From the NCBI GenBank assembly GCA_021847345.1, contig JAJZTW010000002.1:91660-155659 (forward strand): a stretch of 64,000 nt of DNA. Reading direction: 5' to 3'. Positions 61,217 through 64,000 of this stretch are shown here, piece after piece. The notes under the pieces were generated by a model. The model worked only from the letters and a program-made list of their open reading frames with translations. It was not told the DNA's origin and did not search any database. Source of the DNA: Pseudomonadota bacterium. GTDB taxonomy: Bacteria; Pseudomonadota; Gammaproteobacteria; Burkholderiales; Burkholderiaceae_C. Each line of letters begins with the position of its first letter. Position 1 is the first letter of the stretch. The position numbers were made by a program, and so were the translations under genes.

Positions 61217-62043
61217 CAGGTACGTGCCGTCGCCAGCGTGGCCGCCGCCTTGCGGATCAGGTCGCAGGCCAGCAGGTGGTCGCTTTGCACTTCCTCGGCG
61301 CTGCGCGCCGCCAGCACCGCCTCGCAGTGCCCCAGGCGCCGCAGCTGCTCGCGATACATCGAGCGCCAGTCACTGTCCGGATCCTCGAACATCTCGCGAT
61401 TGAACGTGCGGGACAGAATCACGCTCTGGGAGCCCAGCCGGATGTGCTCGGCCAGCACCACGCGCCCCGGCAGCAGGCCTTCGTCGAGCCGCGCGATGCC
61501 GCCGAACCCGAAGCGCAGGTCGCGCTCGTGCGCCGCCCGCGCCACGCGCTCGACGGTGCCGTCGGCCAGCGGCTCGAACATGAAGCGGCAGCCCAGCTGC
61601 CGGTGCAGGTCGTTGAGCCCGACGTAGATCTCGTCCAGTCCCGGCTGGTCGGCCCAGGATGGCAGGCTGTGCAGCGCGCCACGGGTTTCCAGCAGCGCGA
61701 TCAGGCGGGCGCGCCCGTGGATGGCTTCGGCGCAGGCGCGCAGCGCCCGGGGCTGCTCGAACATCGGCAGCATCAGGCTGTCGGCGCCCTGTCGGAGCAC
61801 TTGCTCGACCTCGTCGGGGCTTTGCGCGTGCCAGGGGTTGATGCGCACGATCAGGTGCGCGCGCGGCGCCGCCGCGCGCACCGCGCCGACATCGGATGGC
61901 AGGTGGTCGGAGATGAAGGTGCCGAGCCCGCCCTGGCGTTCGAGCTTGCCCATGCGCTCGAGGTCGACCATGATGCGCGGCACCCCGCATTGCACCGCGA
62001 ATGCGGCGAAATCGGGTTGGTTGGTGATCTGGATCCAGTCCAT
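61216..62043 (-). CDS. HpcH/HpaI aldolase/citrate lyase-like protein
   Basis: CGVPRIMVDLERMGKLERQGG...LIVRINPWHAQSPDEVEQVLRQGADSLMLPMFE...LIALLETRGALHSL...DEIYVGLNDLHRQLG. Confidence 0.75.
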   Translation of the reverse strand: MDWIQITNQPDFAAFAVQCGVPRIMVDLERMGKLERQGGLGTFISDHLPSDVGAVRAAAPRAHLIVRINPWHAQSPDEVEQVLRQGADSLMLPMFEQPRALRACAEAIHGRARLIALLETRGALHSLPSWADQPGLDEIYVGLNDLHRQLGCRFMFEPLADGTVERVARAAHERDLRFGFGGIARLDEGLLPGRVVLAEHIRLGSQSVILSRTFNREMFEDPDSDWRSMYREQLRRLGHCEAVLAARSAEEVQSDHLLACDLIRKAAATLATART

Positions 62044-62162
62044 GGTCACGGGGGCGTGGGAAGGGCCGGGACGGCAGGGCCTGCGGCCGCACAGGCAAGG
62101 GGCGCGCCAGGCGAGCGCAGGAGGGCGATGGGCATGTCGGGCCGGGAGCGGCTCCAGCGGCT

Positions 62163-63653
62163 TCAGGATGGAGTGTACCGGGCTGGCTTGCGGCGCCTCA
62201 GCAGGGCGCCGATGGGGTCGTGCCGCAGCAGTGCCAGGCCGCCGAGCGCGAGCAGCAGCAAGGCCAGCGCCGCCTGCCCGAGCATCGCCGGCAGCGCGCC
62301 TGCCGGCCACATCGCGACCAGCGGCGCCAGCAGGCCCAGCCCGAGGGTCCCCAGCGCCAGCAGCAGGCCGTTGGCGGTCTCGGCATCGCCATCGTGGCGC
62401 GCCAGGCGCCACCAAAGCAGCGCGGTGGCCACCGCGTAGGCCGCCCCGTAGGCGGCCGGAGCGCGCCACCAATCCGGCGCCAGCAGCACGCCGGCCAGCG
62501 CCAGCGCGAGCAGGCCGCCGCCGTAGCCCAGCACCTGGTCGAGCAGGCGGCGGTGGCTGTTGAGCCGGGCGGCCAGCACGAGTTGCGCCGCCTGCAGGGG
62601 CATCAGGGCCAGGATCCAGCGCATGGTGCGCACCAGTTCGAGTTGCGCGGCGGCGTCCATGCGACCCCAGCCGAACAGCAGGCGCACGCCCAGCGGCGCG
62701 GCCAGCATGCCGCAGGCGCCGAGCAGCAGCGCCACGCGAAGCATCGAGCGCATCCACTGACGCCCGCGCTCACGCGCCCCGGCGCGGTCGCCCGCCGCCT
62801 CGGCGGCCGACAGGCGGGCCAGCGCCAGCGCCGCCGCGACCGCGAACACCGTATGAAGCGGCAATTCCCCGACGCGCTGCGCGTAATGAAACACTCCCAG
62901 TTGTCCAGGGCCGTTGTCGGAGGCCAGTGCCCGCGCGCCCAGGGTGTAGAGCACCGTCAGGCCCGACGCCGACAGCGCGAGCACGGCCGCGCGCAGCCCG
63001 TCGGAGTCGGGCCAGCGGGCGGCGGGCCGGCGCGGCGCCCCGAGCCCGGCCAGTGCGCGACGCAGCAGGCCCAGGCGTGCCAGCGACGCCAGCGCGATCC
63101 CGGCGGCGATCCAGGCGAAGCCGTGCAGCCGGGCGGCCAGCAGCAGCCCGAGGATCAGCACCAGGTTGAACACCGCGTTGCCGCCATACTGCCATTGCAC
63201 GCGGCCCTGCGACTGCAGCGCCGCGGCGGCCACCATGGTCACGGCACCGGCGGGAAGCGCGAGAAGCGCGCCCAGGCCGAGCACCCGCGCGGCGAGGCCG
63301 GCGTCGGCGCCGTGCAGGCCCGGAGCCAGCAGATGCACCAGCGGCACGCGTGCCAGCCAGCTGGCCAGGCCAGCCAGCGCGAACACCAGCAGCGCCAGGC
63401 GACTCCAGCGCGCCGCCTCGGCGGCGATCTCGTCGGGGGCGCGGCCGGCCATGCGCGGCACCATCACCGCCGGCACGGCGGCGCCCCACAGCAGCGAGAT
63501 GGTGAAGTCGGGGTAGGACAGCGCCACCAGCGCCGCGTCGGCATGCCCGCTGAGCCCGAACTGGGTCGCCACCACGGCGTCGCGCAGCACGCCCAGGAGC
63601 CGACTGGCGGCCAGCAGCAGCAGGCTCAGGGAGAACACGCGGGCAAGGGACAT
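62163..63653 (-). CDS. MurJ/MviN-like lipid-linked oligosaccharide flippase
   Basis: VFSLSLLLLAASRLLGVLRDAVVATQFGLSGHADAALVALSYPDFTISLLWGAAVPAVMVPRM; 12+ TM helices. Confidence 0.8.
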   Translation of the reverse strand: MSLARVFSLSLLLLAASRLLGVLRDAVVATQFGLSGHADAALVALSYPDFTISLLWGAAVPAVMVPRMAGRAPDEIAAEAARWSRLALLVFALAGLASWLARVPLVHLLAPGLHGADAGLAARVLGLGALLALPAGAVTMVAAAALQSQGRVQWQYGGNAVFNLVLILGLLLAARLHGFAWIAAGIALASLARLGLLRRALAGLGAPRRPAARWPDSDGLRAAVLALSASGLTVLYTLGARALASDNGPGQLGVFHYAQRVGELPLHTVFAVAAALALARLSAAEAAGDRAGARERGRQWMRSMLRVALLLGACGMLAAPLGVRLLFGWGRMDAAAQLELVRTMRWILALMPLQAAQLVLAARLNSHRRLLDQVLGYGGGLLALALAGVLLAPDWWRAPAAYGAAYAVATALLWWRLARHDGDAETANGLLLALGTLGLGLLAPLVAMWPAGALPAMLGQAALALLLLALGGLALLRHDPIGALLRRRKPARYTPS

Positions 63654-63760
63654 GGGCTCGCATTGTCGCCGCGCACGCACCCGTCGGCACGCATGGGCAG
63701 GCGCGCGACGCAGGGGGCTTCACAGACCGCCAATCGCATGTGTATACTTCACTTTTCGTT

Positions 63761-63837
63761 GCGCCCGTAGCTCAGTTGGATAGAGTACTTGGCTACGAAC
63801 CAAGGGGTCGTGGGTTCGAATCCTGCCGGGCGCACCA
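63761..63837 (+). tRNA. tRNA-Arg(ACG), CCA encoded
   Basis: GCGCCCGTAGCTCAGTTGGATAGAGTACTTGGCTACGAACCAAGGGGTCGTGGGTTCGAATCCTGCCGGGCGCACCA; anticodon loop CTACGAA. Confidence 0.97.
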
Positions 63838-63849
63838 AAATAGTTGAAC

Positions 63850-63895
63850 GAAAACAGGCACTTACGAGAAATCGTCGGTGCCTGTTTTCTTTTGC
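63850..63895 (+). terminator. Long hairpin terminator downstream of tRNA-Arg
   Basis: GAAAACAGGCAC-TT-ACGA-GAAA-TCGT-CG-GTGCCTGTTTTC followed by TTTTG. Confidence 0.75.
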
Positions 63896-63946
63896 GACGG
63901 ACGATTCCCCGAGGATTGCGGCGCCGTGGCGACGCATCCTGCGCGG

Positions 63947-64000
63947 TCAGGGCGAACTCGAGCCCAGTTCCTCGCGCAGTGCATCGAGGTAGCCGAGCAT
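63947..64000 (-). CDS. Possible 3' end of a minus-strand CDS running off the window (...MLGYLDALREELGSSSP*)
   Basis: Open frame to window edge ending in TGA; too short to identify. Confidence 0.3.
   Translation of the reverse strand: MLGYLDALREELGSSSP

Noticed and set aside
63749-63937. 62-aa minus-strand ORF containing VRPAGFEPTTPWF
   Set aside because: Classic spurious ORF antisense to a tRNA gene.

Overview
The window is about 64 kb of high-GC chromosomal DNA. Gene content suggests a Burkholderiales-like betaproteobacterium; this is inference, with no 16S in the window. Main blocks: (1) 1-10 kb, phosphate regulon pstS(partial)-pstC-pstA-pstB-phoU-phoB-phoR, then convergent ppk1/ppx. (2) 10-24 kb, housekeeping genes: OlsB-like acyltransferase, sixA-like, spermidine-synthase-like, lysS, pgi, rfbB-rfbD, minE-minD-minC, aidB, a PAP2 phosphatase, a DUF4337-like gene and lolC. 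(3) 24.1-43.9 kb, an accessory region that reads as a C2-sulfonate catabolic island. It holds an MFS transporter, sauS/sauR-like genes divergent from a sauT-like ligase plus a tripartite tricarboxylate-type transporter (TctCBA), a tandem pair of small secreted proteins, pta and xsc, two more IclR regulators, a CobS/CobT-type AAA+/VWA pair, and a GMC dehydrogenase that is a candidate isethionate dehydrogenase. AT-rich TTTCGAAA-like palindromes and CGGGAC-containing motifs recur in its intergenic spaces. (4) 44.3-50.4 kb, a phosphoglycerate-mutase-like gene, recJ, a GGDEF/EAL protein and lolD. (5) 50.4-63.7 kb, a minus-strand nonulosonic (legionaminic-like) acid/glycan cluster that includes an unusual CBS-domain-aminotransferase fusion. 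(6) tRNA-Arg(ACG) with a strong downstream hairpin. A mosaic palindromic repeat family occurs at about 6.0 kb and as tandem copies at about 25.7 kb. Most long overlapping ORFs in the supplied track are GC-driven shadow ORFs. All product calls come from reading the translations; no database search was run.
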